Source: Trichoplax adhaerens (lineage: Eukaryota; Placozoa; Uniplacotomia; Trichoplacea; Trichoplacidae). Taken from it: a stretch of 64,000 nt of DNA. Of the stretch, positions 38,276 to 49,700 are shown one piece after another. The translations under genes and the position numbers were made by a program. The notes under the pieces are model-generated. The model made no database searches. It was not told the DNA's origin and worked only from the letters and a program-made list of their open reading frames with translations. The first letter of the stretch is position 1. Each line of letters starts with the position of its first letter. The DNA lies in contig NW_002060944.1 of assembly GCF_000150275.1 (NCBI RefSeq), forward strand, positions 7,392,735-7,456,734. Direction: 5' to 3'.

Positions 38276-38559
38276 GATTGATTAAATAGTGTTAATAATA
38301 TCAATAGTAAAGTAAAATAGAATGTCGGATGGCTACAGATTGCTTCCGATCTAGATGATGACTTCAAATCGGTTGGAGAAACGCTAAGCCCCTGTCGTGA
38401 CGATTCAATCTTGCCTGATACTACAGATTGAGGGCGCATCTACTGTACGCATACAGGACGTCAAGGCGTATGTGTAGACTAGTGTTACCCTGGTCGCGAG
38501 GACTCTGTCAGTCTGTCCACTGTCCTGGCGGAAGAGGGTTTCGTCCAGTACTCTACAAT

Positions 38560-39605
38560 GTACAGTACGTGAAGTCGTTGCTACAGTACTCGGTACTGTA
38601 GTCGCCAGCACGGGAAGCACCGTTTTACTTGGTTTTGCAGTCCGACTGTCTAACTTCTACTGTACTGTACTGTACAGTGTACAGTACAGTACTGTACAGT
38701 AGAATAAGATCCGTCCACACGGCGAACTTTTTTCAGGACTACCATAAAGACTTCAGTCAAATCCTGTATTTTTGTCTTCGTCAAGGACACTGGAAGACAA
38801 GGGCTAAACGTGACGCCTAAAAGGTTACTACATTACTGTACAGTACTGTACAGTACAGTACTTGAAGCCCCTGCTACAGTACTCAGTACTGTACTCTCCA
38901 GCCCGGGAAAGCCATCTAGCCGCGCACCGTTTTACCTGGTTTTGCACTCCGACTTGTCTAAAAGGTGTTCCAATGGAGCATGGGCAAAGTCGGGTCAGCG
39001 GCTTACGCCACTATTGCATGAAGTGTATTCATGCAGTATTGCATCAGTAAGAAGCCAGGGACTTTAAAAGAGTTTCCTCTTTCTTTGAAAAGTCCATGCC
39101 CTGGCCCTGACTCGTATCAACTCACTTGTACAGTTATGGAAAATCCGCATGTGCGGGCAGTCAGGCTTTGAAAATAGCGTCCAGTAGCATGCAACTGTGA
39201 GAGTCTGTACTGTACAGACAGTACTGTAGAGTCGGGTACAGTACATTGTACTGTACCATGGACCCTAGTACAGTACTACAGTACAGTACAGTGCAGCACA
39301 GTACAGTACTGTACTGTAATGTCACAGTAGTAAGTACAGTAGACATGTACTGTAGCTCGCTTCTACTGTGTGGACAGTACAGTACAGTAGAGTACCGTAT
39401 ACTGAGTAGAGTACAGTAGAGTACTGTACAGTACAGTATAGTACACCGCTTGTCCTTGGCAGCAGCGCTGTGTCTTGATAGAGCGTTCCAAACATTGCTT
39501 CACCTGTCAATGGTTCACTTCCCCACGATCGACACCCATCGTATCATACCAAAGCATCTACTGTGTGCACAGTACAGTGCAGTTCAGTACTATACACTAC
39601 ACTAG
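38560..39605. repeat. Self-complementary GTACAGTAC arrays
   Basis: Dense runs of overlapping TACAGTACTGTA and CTGTACAG words occur at about 38560-38600, 38660-38705, 38835-38900, 39203-39445 and 39568-39600. Every strand reads nearly the same as its complement, so the arrays could form hairpins or cruciforms. They are separated by less repetitive DNA of higher G+C than the surroundings. Confidence 0.95.
38568..38960. repeat. Duplicated ~90-bp block flanked by the array
   Basis: The block at about 38568-38653 recurs at about 38858-38958. Both contain TGCTACAGTACTC, then CCAGC-CGGGAA, ACCGTTTTAC, TGGTTTTGCA and TCCGACT. The second copy has a ~15-bp insertion. Each copy is entered through an array run. 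Confidence 0.85.
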
Positions 39606-39709
39606 TCCTTGGCAGCAGTGCAGTGTCTTGATAGAGCGCTCCAAACATTGCTTCACCTGTCAATGGTTTCACTTCCCCACGATCGACACCCATCGTATCA
39701 TACCAAAGT
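39452..39709. repeat. Two near-identical ~104-bp copies, 154 bp apart
   Basis: Copies at 39452-39554 and 39605-39709 share TCCTTGGCAGCAG, TGTCTTGATAGAGCG, AAACATTGCTTCACC and CCACGATCGACACCC with only a few changes. A short GTACAGT array lies between them. This is a recent local duplication. Confidence 0.92.
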
Positions 39710-39811
39710 GGTCATGCGCAAGAGTAGTGACTACAGCGAGCGACCCTATGGACTGTAACAGCCAACTGCACTGACGAAGGCTCTAACGGGGACGCTCGAC
39801 AGAAAAGAAAA

Positions 39812-40942
39812 ATGTCTACCCAACCTGAAAGGTAAGTTGACTATTGCCATCTGACGCTTATCGATAGTCATCGTATTGAATTTTATCCTCCTTGTGGATT
39901 GAATGCATTGATGGTGCTTTTGCACTTTCTTATGTCATCATTTTTTAAAGTCAACTTGCCATGACACTATCATAAATGCTATTATTATTTGTCAATTCTA
40001 GCGAAGACAAGGATTCCAAGAAGAAAGCTGACAAGGCAAAGAATTCGTCCAAAAGTAAACGTCGCAGTCATTCCACAGACAGTAGCAGCAGCAGTGGTAG
40101 CAGTAGCAGTGGTTCATACAGTACATCTGGCAGGTAACATCCTACTTTTACTACTTTTCCCTTCTTATTTTACCTCATTTTTTTGCCTAATTGGACGTGC
40201 TTGATCTTCATCTTGGTGCAGTTATTCATCTTCGTCTAGTCGTAGCAATTCCGCTAGCAGTAGCAGCTCCAGCTACTCAAGTAGTAGCGCCAGTCGGTCA
40301 AGCTATCGTCGGCGAAGAAATCGCTCTCCGGCTGATCGATACCGTGATCAGAAAGAGAAATCTCCCAAACGTCGTAGTCGGTCACCAAGGAAACGTAGTC
40401 CATCTCCACAACCTGAACAATGCAAAATTCACCTCGGTAGATTAACACGAAATGCAACCAAAGATCATGTACAAGAAATCTTTTCCAATTACGGTAAAGT
40501 TAAAAACGTCGACGTACCCACGGATCGCGCCAATGGGTTACCAAGAGGTTTTGCTTATATAGAATTTGAAAATGGTAAATCTGCAGAAAATGCTATAAAG
40601 TACATGAATGGTGGACAAATTGATGGACAGGCTGTCACTGTTGCTCTGGTATTACCAATGACTGTTAAAGAGCGAAAACCACGACGTTCTCCACCTCAAC
40701 GTTTCCGCCCAGCAAGAAGGAATCACTCTCCACGTTATCGTAGAAGATCTAGGTCATATTCTCCTCGTCGGAGAGGATCACCTCGTCGATCTAGGTCCCG
40801 CTCTCCTCGGCGTCGAGCATCACCTCGTAAATCCAGATCGCATTCACCTCGTAGGAGAAGTCCAGTTGGCCGATCTCGGCGTTCTCGTAGTCGTAGTCCG
40901 CGGTATCGTAGACGCAACCGTGATCGCTCTAGAAGTCGTTAA
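39812..40942 (+). CDS. RNPS1: RNA-binding protein with serine-rich domain 1 (RNPS1)
   Basis: Three exons (39812-39831, 40002-40133, 40222-40942) with phase 2 introns encode 290 residues. The order is a short N-terminus, a Lys-rich stretch, a long Ser-rich region, one RRM and a C-terminal Arg/Ser/Pro region. The RRM has K-I-H-L-G-R-L-T-R-N-A-T-K-D-H as RNP2 and G-F-A-Y-I-E-F as RNP1, and ends G-G-Q-I-D-G-Q; this matches RNPS1 better than other SR proteins. RNPS1 is a peripheral exon-junction-complex factor that acts in splicing and nonsense-mediated decay (family knowledge). The stop is TAA at 40940-40942. The C-terminus is rich in R-S-P and R-R-R repeats, longer in RS content than the Pro-rich human tail. 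Confidence 0.93.
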
Positions 40943-42387
40943 TTTGTTCTACAAGATTGTTTAACTTATCTGCCGAGAAATCTACCTATGTACAGTATTG
41001 CCTCCGGCGCGATCATGCGATTCATGTCTATGATAGCTTTATGAAAACATGAAAATGGAATGCTTTTTACTAGCTTTAGTATCACAACACTGTAGTCATC
41101 CCTGTCATCTGCTTCTTCATGTTTTGATGCAGAATTGATGGCAAAAGTAACAATATTTCTGTTATGAATTCCACAATTCCAAATAGTACAGTGATGCGAG
41201 ATACATTTGTACTTCTTGTTTGTATTGTCAAATTTTCAAGCAGTCGTTTTATGACTGTGCCACTGTAAAGTTGCGTTCTTCCTGATGTATTAAAGTTGCC
41301 CTTCATTTGATTCTACACAATTTTTGTAGTCGTTTGATTGATTCTTATTAGCCTTGTCTGCTACAGTACAAAGTTACCTTTACTACTTTCATCCGCAAGA
41401 TTTTAACTTTCAGCCAAACATGCCATATTATATGTGGTATGGCCAATTGAAAGCCACAGAAACTACATATATGCATTAAGATGAGATATTGCGGAGTCAA
41501 TCGAAATTTCTACATACTGTCCAAAGTAACGGAAACTACTCGTTTTCTACACTTTTTGTATCGATTTGTTTGAAACTCAACGCATTACAGCCACAATTTT
41601 CAAAAAAGATACACTGTAATAGCCTTACAGTATCTTGCTTTTTATTATGACAACGAATGAAATAGCTACAATCATTCATTACAGGAAATGGCACCAAGCC
41701 ACGACACCATCATATGCAAATTTAGAAGTGATCATTCATTCATTAATTGTACAACCCAACAATATTAGATCAGGCTATCACTTCAATCTTGTTGACCGTC
41801 TAGGTATAGCTATAGGAAGAGTGAATTATTATCTTAATGGCTTAGTAATGTATTTGTATCCTCCTAAAAATGCTACAGTATCTCTCTTTGCATTTTTGCT
41901 ATTCGTAACACAGACCACAGAAGTAAACCATTTTCGCCAAAAACAGATCAAATGGTGTGTATCAAAGTACCAAATAAAAAGTGAGAAAAGTTGATTTTTT
42001 TAATTTATAATACACCGCGTTGCGGATAGCCCTTCAATCCAAACGTACCAAAGGTGAATACAGTACAGTGATTCGCATTAGTCGAGCACAGCATCATTAC
42101 GTAAGATAATGTTTTAATTACCGTAGTCAAATTGATCACGCTGGGAAAAAAATTTACTGCAAAGTATAGAGCACTACAAGTATTACTGCACTGTCAACTC
42201 GAGCGAAAGGAACTAGAAATAGATTTCCAATCATAAAATACAATTTTCTAATAACTAGAGTATTTTCTAACACTTTTAACATAGGTCTAGCTAGTTTGCT
42301 AAAAGTAGGATGGTTTTAATCACATTTTCGCAATAAGAAACATCGGATAAATACTAGTAGTTATTACAACAGAAGAAGCTTAATTTT
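40943..42387. other. Stretch between the convergent RNPS1 and ALYREF genes
   Basis: Contains the two 3' UTRs. A 119-codon open frame at 41635-41994 has no recognisable domain and no supporting splice context, so it is left uncalled. A short GTACAGT patch lies near 42060. No RNA gene is recognised. Confidence 0.55.
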
Positions 42388-44244
42388 TTAGTCCACTTCC
42401 ATTTGTTCCTGCATTGTAATAAGATCAAGGAAAACAATCAATTGAGGAAATCGCATTTTAAAATAAATAAATATCGTATCACTTACTCCTGATTTATATG
42501 CATCCAATTGCGCATCCAGATCCGTCGCTGAGACAGGCTTTTGTCTGCTTCCTCCTCTTCCTCTACCGCGGCCTCGGCCTCCACCTCGACCACGTCTAAA
42601 GACGCCACCGCGTCCTCGTCGGCCGGCATTACCTCCTCTACTATTAATTATAGAGCATCGAGTTGGATTGATGATCAATATGTTTCAGTTGATACACATT
42701 AAAACAACTTGGACTAGTGTGGAGCACTATATTGTAACTGTCATTAAAAGCCATACGAACTACGAACTGAAAGTGTTATCTGCAAGTGCGTAACACTATC
42801 ATGATGGAATCACTCAAAAGGCACAATAGTATTTGGAAAGGTTTTTAGCTGAACAGATAAATTTACCTGTTAAAGTTGTTACTTCTGTTATTTCCCACGC
42901 GTCCAGTAGTTCCTCTAGTTGACACAGCCTCATTAACTAATTGAATTTTCATTGGCCTTCCTACATTGTTTTTCAATTGAAGCCCAGTTAGACGATATAC
43001 GATACTTGATTCAAAGTATTTTCTACGAAACAAGTTATGACCGACCGTCCAATGGTATGTTGTTGTATTTTTTTAAGGCAGCAACAGCCCCTTCTTTCCG
43101 ATCAAAAATGACCTCAGCAGTTCCTAGTGATCTCCCCGAGCGGTCGTAGTGAACGGAACCTTTTTTCAAGTTACCAAATTCACTAAAGAGTTCCTAATAA
43201 TGAAGTAGAAATATTGAATTATACACCTAAGACCAGGGAAGAGCCGAACCATCCCTTCTAACGGCGAGCGGCGATAATGAGTAATCAGCCAGTGATTTGG
43301 CCAAAATATGATAAACGACTTTGTGCCATCAGCTAGTTATTCCTCTAGATATGCCTTTGTCTTAAGGCTTAATTTAGTACAACATTGTACAGTAGTAGCG
43401 TACATACGTAGTAAGAAGCACACGTTTATGCTTTTGAGTACTTCTACCGGCGTGAAGTAGAGCATGATTGTAAAAAAAACAACCTGCCATTCAGAGCGAA
43501 TGCTCGAATATCTACTACGGAAATGCCGTATACAACATCATGTTTTGGTATACGGCAGACAGTGACGACGCTAGTTTTTTTTGTTAAGTACGCATTGCAC
43601 GAGTATCATGATTGCCTATTAAGAAATTGAGTTAGGAAACGCCACTATCGTCCTGTCTCATCCTAACCTTAATATCATTATCAGAAACACCGTAATCCAA
43701 ATTTGAAATCAATAACTTGCTGCTTGTGCTGATTCGATTTGGGCCAAGTCCACCGCCTTTATACATATCGTGGTCCCATTTATCGGGTAAAGTTCTTGAC
43801 TACAGAGAATAACAGTTGTAGAAGAATTGCTTGCTCAGCGAAAAAAAGAAAAAAATGCTGCAAATTTGGTGTATGCGTTGTAAAAGCAAGTGGTGCTATA
43901 GAATGATTTTCATCGTGTCTAGTTGCATATGGATTGCCCGTCAATCATACAATTTGGGGCATATTTTAGTTAGATTAGTTTTAATTTGAAAGATTAATAT
44001 CTTCAGCAATGATGTACTGAAGTAGTACGAAGATGTCTTTCTTTCCAATACGTACACGAGAGAACGGCGTCATTCGTTGTCGATTTCGCCCCGTCATGTT
44101 GCCACCACGTCCACGTCCTGACATGGTGCCTCGGCCTCTTCCGCCTCTGCCTCCTCTGCCTCTGCCTCGGCCACGTCCGCGACCACGGCCACCAGACTTC
44201 TTAATAATATCGTCTAAAGACATATCAATCTTCTCTGTTGCCAT
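42388..44244 (-). CDS. ALYREF: THO complex subunit 4 / Aly-REF mRNA export adaptor
   Basis: Six exons (44056-44244, 43668-43799, 43046-43193, 42867-42960, 42487-42640, 42388-42408) join to 245 residues; human ALYREF is about 257. The start [15 protein letters not shown] is the UAP56-binding motif of REF proteins. An R-G-R-G box follows, then an RRM with [13 protein letters not shown] and [14 protein letters not shown] second RGG box leads to D-L-D-A-Q-L-D-A-Y and E-Q-M-E-V-D at the end, the C-terminal UAP56-binding motif. ALYREF recruits the export receptor to spliced mRNA as part of TREX. The third exon uses a weak donor (GTCGGT). The last exon is 21 nt. Confidence 0.95.
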
Positions 44245-44589
44245 ATTGAAATGATTTAATTTACTTTCGATGCGGTAATAAACGTTCAAGACAAGAAAGG
44301 GAGTCAAGGAAAAAAAAGGTGCAAATGCGAAAAAATGGCGGTCAAAGCAATGTTTTTAACCGTCTGAACTTGACGACCCAATTGTATATACACTTATTAC
44401 TGAACTGCGGTAGTGGTACGGTACTGGTATGGCAGTTGAGCGGTCAAAAAAGGGCAAAAAAAAGCCAAAACACTTTTCTATTTCAAACCACTCAAACATG
44501 AGTTTACTTTATATACTGTGCCCTATAGAGATGCCGTCATTCTTGTTATAGTACTAGACAGTACCACAAGGACAACCAGCCGCGTCAAT

Positions 44590-44795
44590 GTGGACTACAG
44601 TACAGACTGCTGTAAATTACGGTACTATACTGTAGGCAGGACTAAAACATTGCACTGCACTGTACAGTACTGTATACTGCACAGTACTGTATGGTAGTTT
44701 TTCTCTATTACAAGTATGTACTGTACACTACTGTACTGTACAGTGTACAGTACTCTACAGTACACTGACTGTACACTGTACACTGTACGGTCGAT
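44590..44795. repeat. Second self-complementary CTGTACAG array
   Basis: Runs such as GTACTGTACAGTGTACAGTA and ACTGTACACTGTACACTG fill about 200 bp, 350 bp upstream of the ALYREF start codon. It is the same word family as at 38.5-39.6 kb. Confidence 0.93.
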
Positions 44796-44879
44796 GAACG
44801 TTTAATTAACGTCATACCGTCTGCTCGACGTTTACTGTTGTTACTCATTGTCACCAGGGACCAACTTCGGAGACTAACA

Positions 44880-45118
44880 ATACTGTACTAAGGCTTCGTC
44901 TTACAAGTCTTTAAAACAGTACTGTACTGTACTAAGGCTTCGTCTTACAAGTCTTTAAAATGGTACTGTACTACGGCTTCGTCTAACAAGTCTTTAAATC
45001 AGTACTGTGCTACGCCTTCGTCTTACAAGTCTTTAAAACAGTAATGTACTATGGCTTCGTCTTACAAGTCTTTAAAATAGTACTGTACTACGGCTTCGTC
45101 TAAGAAGACTTTAACTGA
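44880..45118. repeat. Tandem repeat, period ~41 bp, six units
   Basis: Each unit reads GGCTTCGTCTTACAAG followed by TCTTTAAAA and an ACAGTACTGTACTA linker, repeated six times with small changes. The linker is the same palindrome as in the arrays, so the array words have been copied with a second motif. Confidence 0.93.
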
Positions 45119-45287
45119 AGTAAAGACTGGATTGTGTATTTCTGCAGAATGCAGACTCTTTCTTCAGGAATGGGCTTCCCAAAATTAATATTAGCGTGCT
45201 AATGCAGTCTCGAAGGTAGAATGTAGTTATCAGATACATCACTGTACCCTTAAGAGCAAAGCTCATTCTACCCAGCATGGACCTTGA

Positions 45288-46250
45288 ATTCTACTGTAGA
45301 AAGAAATGACTATATTAATAGCTAGCGGTTGTTTCAGTATTTCAAGGAATAAGGATAATTGAATTCTAGTGTAGAAAGAAATGACTACAGTATAGCTAGC
45401 CGTTGTTTCAGTATTTCAAAGAAGGGAAAATTATTAAAATAGAAGATCAAATTTTATCAATTGTTAAGATAAAAGACAAAATTAGCCCAAATTTATTAAA
45501 ATAGAAGATTCGCACACGTGGTCCATCTACGCAGTCTCAGCCAGACTTTCCTCTATAATTTAGATAATTGAATTCTACTGTAGAAAGAAATGACTATATT
45601 AATAGCTAGCGGTTGTTTCAGTATTTCAAAGAATAAGGATAATTTCTTATGGGGAATCCCTGCAGCAGCGAGGGGAAAATGAATAGGCTACACCGAACCC
45701 CAAACTTCATAGGAGATGCATGAAAATATTCAATTCTACAAAGATATTACCATAGTAATAGCTAGGGATTATTTCTGTAATACTGTAATGATTTTATATA
45801 CTCTACTAGAAGGGAAAGGAGAATGTTTTTCTTATTGGCGACCACTGCACGAGCTAGGGGAAATTAGTATTGAGGATACCGGATACCTGCAAGAGGTAGG
45901 AGAAGTTAAAAGGCCTACGCTATTATAGCCGAGCCCAGAACTTTCAATGAGATACATGGACCCATTATTTCTATAAAGATATTACTATATTAATAGCTAG
46001 TTGCTGTTTCAATAATAATTATGCTGTATATTGTAAGGGAAAGGAGAATTTCTTATTAGGGATCTCTACCGGAGCTAGGAAAATAAAAGGCTATGCTAGT
46101 AGAAACGGAAGAAAAATTTCAAAAATGAACATCATGTGCAAAGAGATCTCATTCTACAATATAGCCGAGCCCGGAACTTGAAGTGTGATACATCGACTCC
46201 TTGTAAAAATAAATTATCATCGTAATAAAGGAAAGGATGATTTCTTACTT
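45288..46250. repeat. Diverged ~70-bp repeat family (GAATTCTACTGTAGAAAG)
   Basis: Good copies start near 45288, 45360 and 45569, each with GAATTCTA-TGTAGAAAG, AATGACTA, AGCTAGC-GTTGTTTCAG and TATTTCAA. Weaker copies with ATATTAATAGCTAG continue near 45735 and 45970. The start of the unit is a short inverted repeat (CTACTGTAG). Confidence 0.8.
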
Positions 46251-46774
46251 GGGGTTACTGCGGGAACCAGGCAAAATTAAAAGACTGCGCTATTAGAAAC
46301 GCAATGAAATTTCCAAGAATTAGTATCTACCATGTGGAAAGAATCTTTATTGTTTCATAAAGTACATAGCCAAAAGAAGGCTATGCAGTTCATTTACAGT
46401 ATTTTGAACAACAGATTTAATTCTATAATAGGATACTCATTGAAGACTATAGCTATGTTAGCGATCGATATGTCATGACAGATACACAGCATAGTCACAA
46501 AGAAAAGTAATAACTTGATCAATTCTAAATTTAGACGGCGAAAGTTGCGGTCTAGGATACTTGAATCATAAACGTTGGTACGTTAGCGTCAGGCAACTAG
46601 GAATAGCTTTTGAATTGACATCATTTAAAACAAGCATCAAGCAATAATTTGCCTTGAGAGTAATAAATAAATCATCTGAAGTTTATAGAAGTATGAGTCA
46701 GAACATTCGATGAAATAGGTATGTGCCATGAACAATCGCCATAATAATAACTACAAATATTTGACTTAATCATC

Positions 46775-49700
46775 TTAAACAAATTTTAGGAATAAACTCT
46801 TCATATAGCGAGCTTCGAAAGCTACGGTCCTCGTACCAGGTTGGATTACCGTACTTTGTAGTGGTTGTTCAATGATACTTGGTATAGTTTTACCATAGGC
46901 TAGAACAACGAATAATATAAGCAAATTATATATCCATTCTGTCACTGAATAATTAGAAATACATTAGAGCTGGTAACTAGAAATACGAAAATCCCCTAAC
47001 GTAGAAGACAGTGCAGCTTAATTATCAGATCATACAGTATAGGTACACTCTATCACTCAAAAATTACTAAATTAATTGGTACTGATAACTAGAAATAACA
47101 AAATTTCTGAATTCATTAAATTAAAGCTGATAACTAGAAATGACGAGATTTCTTAATTTAATACGTACTGTAGTACGACTTGATTCATTATTAGTCAATA
47201 TACTACAGTAAAGAATGATTCTAGAATTAAATTTGAAAAAGAGAATCTTTTCCATGAATTTTTGTCACAAGTACCTTCACAATGTTCAAAAAACTGAATA
47301 ATTTCTTGCAAGACACTATCTCTGACGAGGATCATATGTTTCGCCTTTCAGAAGAATCAAAATTAGTGCAAAGTACAGTACACGTAGAGTATAATTAAGT
47401 ATGCTTGAGTACTCACCATATTTTCTAATAAAGAGCAAAAGCAACGTTTAGCATAAAACCAAGTGTCGGTACCGAGCTACAAAAAGAATTCTATGTTAAT
47501 ATAAATTGTCCGAAGCTGCTATTGAACGTGTCCTACTGTAGTATAGTATACGCTGCTTCTTAACACTTTGCACTACTTCCATGCAATGATGATAATAGCC
47601 TACCTTTTTATTATATGGCTCCAAGCTTTTCATAACGCGAGATATTCCAAATTCGTAATTCCCTTTTGCGCAGTATAATGTTCTAATGATCAATATATAC
47701 ACATGTACGTATTTAGTTAATAAGCCATAGCTAAAGTTGATTCAAGCTAGACATGGTGAAATAAGCTAGGAAGTAGCATTGCTACAAATTCTGATTGGTA
47801 TTCAATTAGATTTACCCAATAACTAAATTAACAATACATAAGTGGAATATCTTCTTTTCTGGATCGGTGTAAGAAACTTGTTCCTATCATTTTGAACGAT
47901 AATCATACAGTACGGACTGATTACATCGAAGCGAAATACTTGTTGTAAGTTAAAATAAGAAACACTAAAGGAATCTAAAGTATACCTCCTCTTTTTCAAT
48001 TTTTCGCATTAATTCTTCAGCCTAAGAAATGCGAAGGAATGCTCAATACATAAATTGAATCAAATAGTATGCTATTGATCTATATTGCTGCTCAAAATAC
48101 CTCTTCATTTTGACTGGTCATAATGTAAGACACACAAAGATTTGCCAGAACTATGGCACTTATATTCAATATCTAGTATAAAAAGATAATACATGAAATT
48201 AACATACAATCATAAGTATCATCAGTACACTTCAAGTAGCTTATTATACGTTGTATATATGATTTTATTACGAATAATGTCTAAATTTTTACAATATTCC
48301 CTCGTTTACTACTTACGTGTTGATAATTTTTCTTCACTATGGGTTCATAAAAACTGATGCCTTCTTTGTATTTGCTTTCCTAAATTTTAACAAAATAATT
48401 TTAAAGAGTTTCTATAAGTTCTCGATTAAGGCTATAATAAAGATGACCATGGTTCTGATAAATAGATTATTTTGGCAATAGTATCCCACATAATAACTAT
48501 ACTTTCACTGCTAATACCTTATCCTTAACAAATCTTATTGGCACAACACTAACAGCTATTTATAACGGTTTCATGGTTTTGCTAACAACTACGATGGACA
48601 ACTACATATATGAATAAATTCGATCTAAGAAATAGATCTATATTATCAACCTGCATGAATAAAACATGGGCAACATTTAACTTCCAAGTATCATGTTCAT
48701 TGCAAAATTCCACTGATTTTCGAAATATCTTTTCAACTTGAGCATAATTTTCTCTGTCCCAGTATATTTTGGCTTGCGCCATAAGCACTGGGATATACCT
48801 GTAAATCGAGAAGCAGATTATAACATGACTAAAATTGCTCAGTTATAGAACGATACTTTATTACAACTTCGTTCATTAAAGACTTAAGGAAAAACAATTA
48901 ATTATTTATCAAACCTCTCTAATGCTTCATCATATTCATTAACAGCTCTTTTAACAGCTTCATCATCGTGATTTTGTCTGGACTCCTGTACCTATGGTAT
49001 TTATAAAGCGGCAATAAGCGTAAATGTATACGTCTAAAGTATTTATACTTTATACTTTTTTCATTACCTGTTTTGTAAGCTTCCTTAACGCATCAGTATG
49101 CTTAGATGCTATATCATCAAATTTACGATATGCCTGCAATGATCAATATTTTGTCAATTAAAGATAACAGAAAGTTTATATTATAACTACTGCAATAGAT
49201 AACCTCTTCAGGAGATGTCTGTTGTGTAATAAGAGCATCCAGAAATCCATAGAGGTACTGTAGATTCGAAGAAATATTTAAAAGAAATCAGAGGTGGAAT
49301 TAAAGAGATAGAAAATATAATAGAAGGAAAAACTATAAAAAGAACCTTCATGCTATATTTCACAGTAATAAAGGAGAATTTACTAACTTGTGAAAGATAT
49401 TTAAAGGTTAGGTGGGCATTTTCAGCAAGCACATCAGCAGCTAAATCAAAGTACTATAACATGAAAAATTGGTAGATTAAAAACTCCTATTAATACGCTA
49501 TAACAACTTATAGTACCTTAGTATCATGATAACAAAAGTGAACTTTTGTCAAAATGTTTAATCTGTGATATCAATTTACCTCATATTTGCAATATAGTAG
49601 TAGTAGGTTTCCAAATGTCTCTGTTATTAATCAAGTATAATAGTAAATTTATTTGATAAAAAAGAATAATAGTAATAACAAGATAATGAATATTACCAGG

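Larger units (their letters stand above)
38276..39811. promoter_or_regulatory. Shared 5' region of CCT5 and RNPS1, filled with CTGTACAG arrays
   Basis: The two genes start head to head 1.54 kb apart, so both promoters must lie here or in unseen upstream exons. Most of it is repeat: CTGTAC/GTACAG arrays, two copies of a ~90-bp block and two copies of a ~104-bp block. The open frames over it are frames through the repeats. No TATA box or defined factor site can be assigned. Confidence 0.6.
44245..46774. other. Upstream flank of ALYREF and 3' flank of IFT70, repeat-rich
   Basis: Contains the second CTGTACAG array (44590-44795), a ~41-bp tandem repeat (44880-45118) and a diverged ~70-bp repeat family (45288-46250), listed separately. 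Open frames are short and cross repeats; none is called. Confidence 0.6.

Noticed and set aside
38405-39774. Cluster of six or more open frames in the CCT5/RNPS1 interval
   Set aside because: They read through CTGTAC arrays and duplicated blocks and consist of repeated T-V-L-Y-C/Y-S-T strings; artefacts of repeat sequence lacking TAA/TGA.
40735-40917. Minus-strand Arg/Leu-rich open frame inside RNPS1
   Set aside because: Reverse complement of the RS-repeat codons; a shadow of the real coding strand.
41635-41994. 119-codon open frame after RNPS1
   Set aside because: No recognisable domain, no splice context, and located in the 3' flank of two convergent genes.
43225-43300. GC-rich patch in an ALYREF intron with AACGGCGAGCGGCGA, resembling large-subunit rRNA
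   Set aside because: Only a short motif matches and the neighbouring rRNA core does not follow; not enough for an rRNA fragment or RNA gene.
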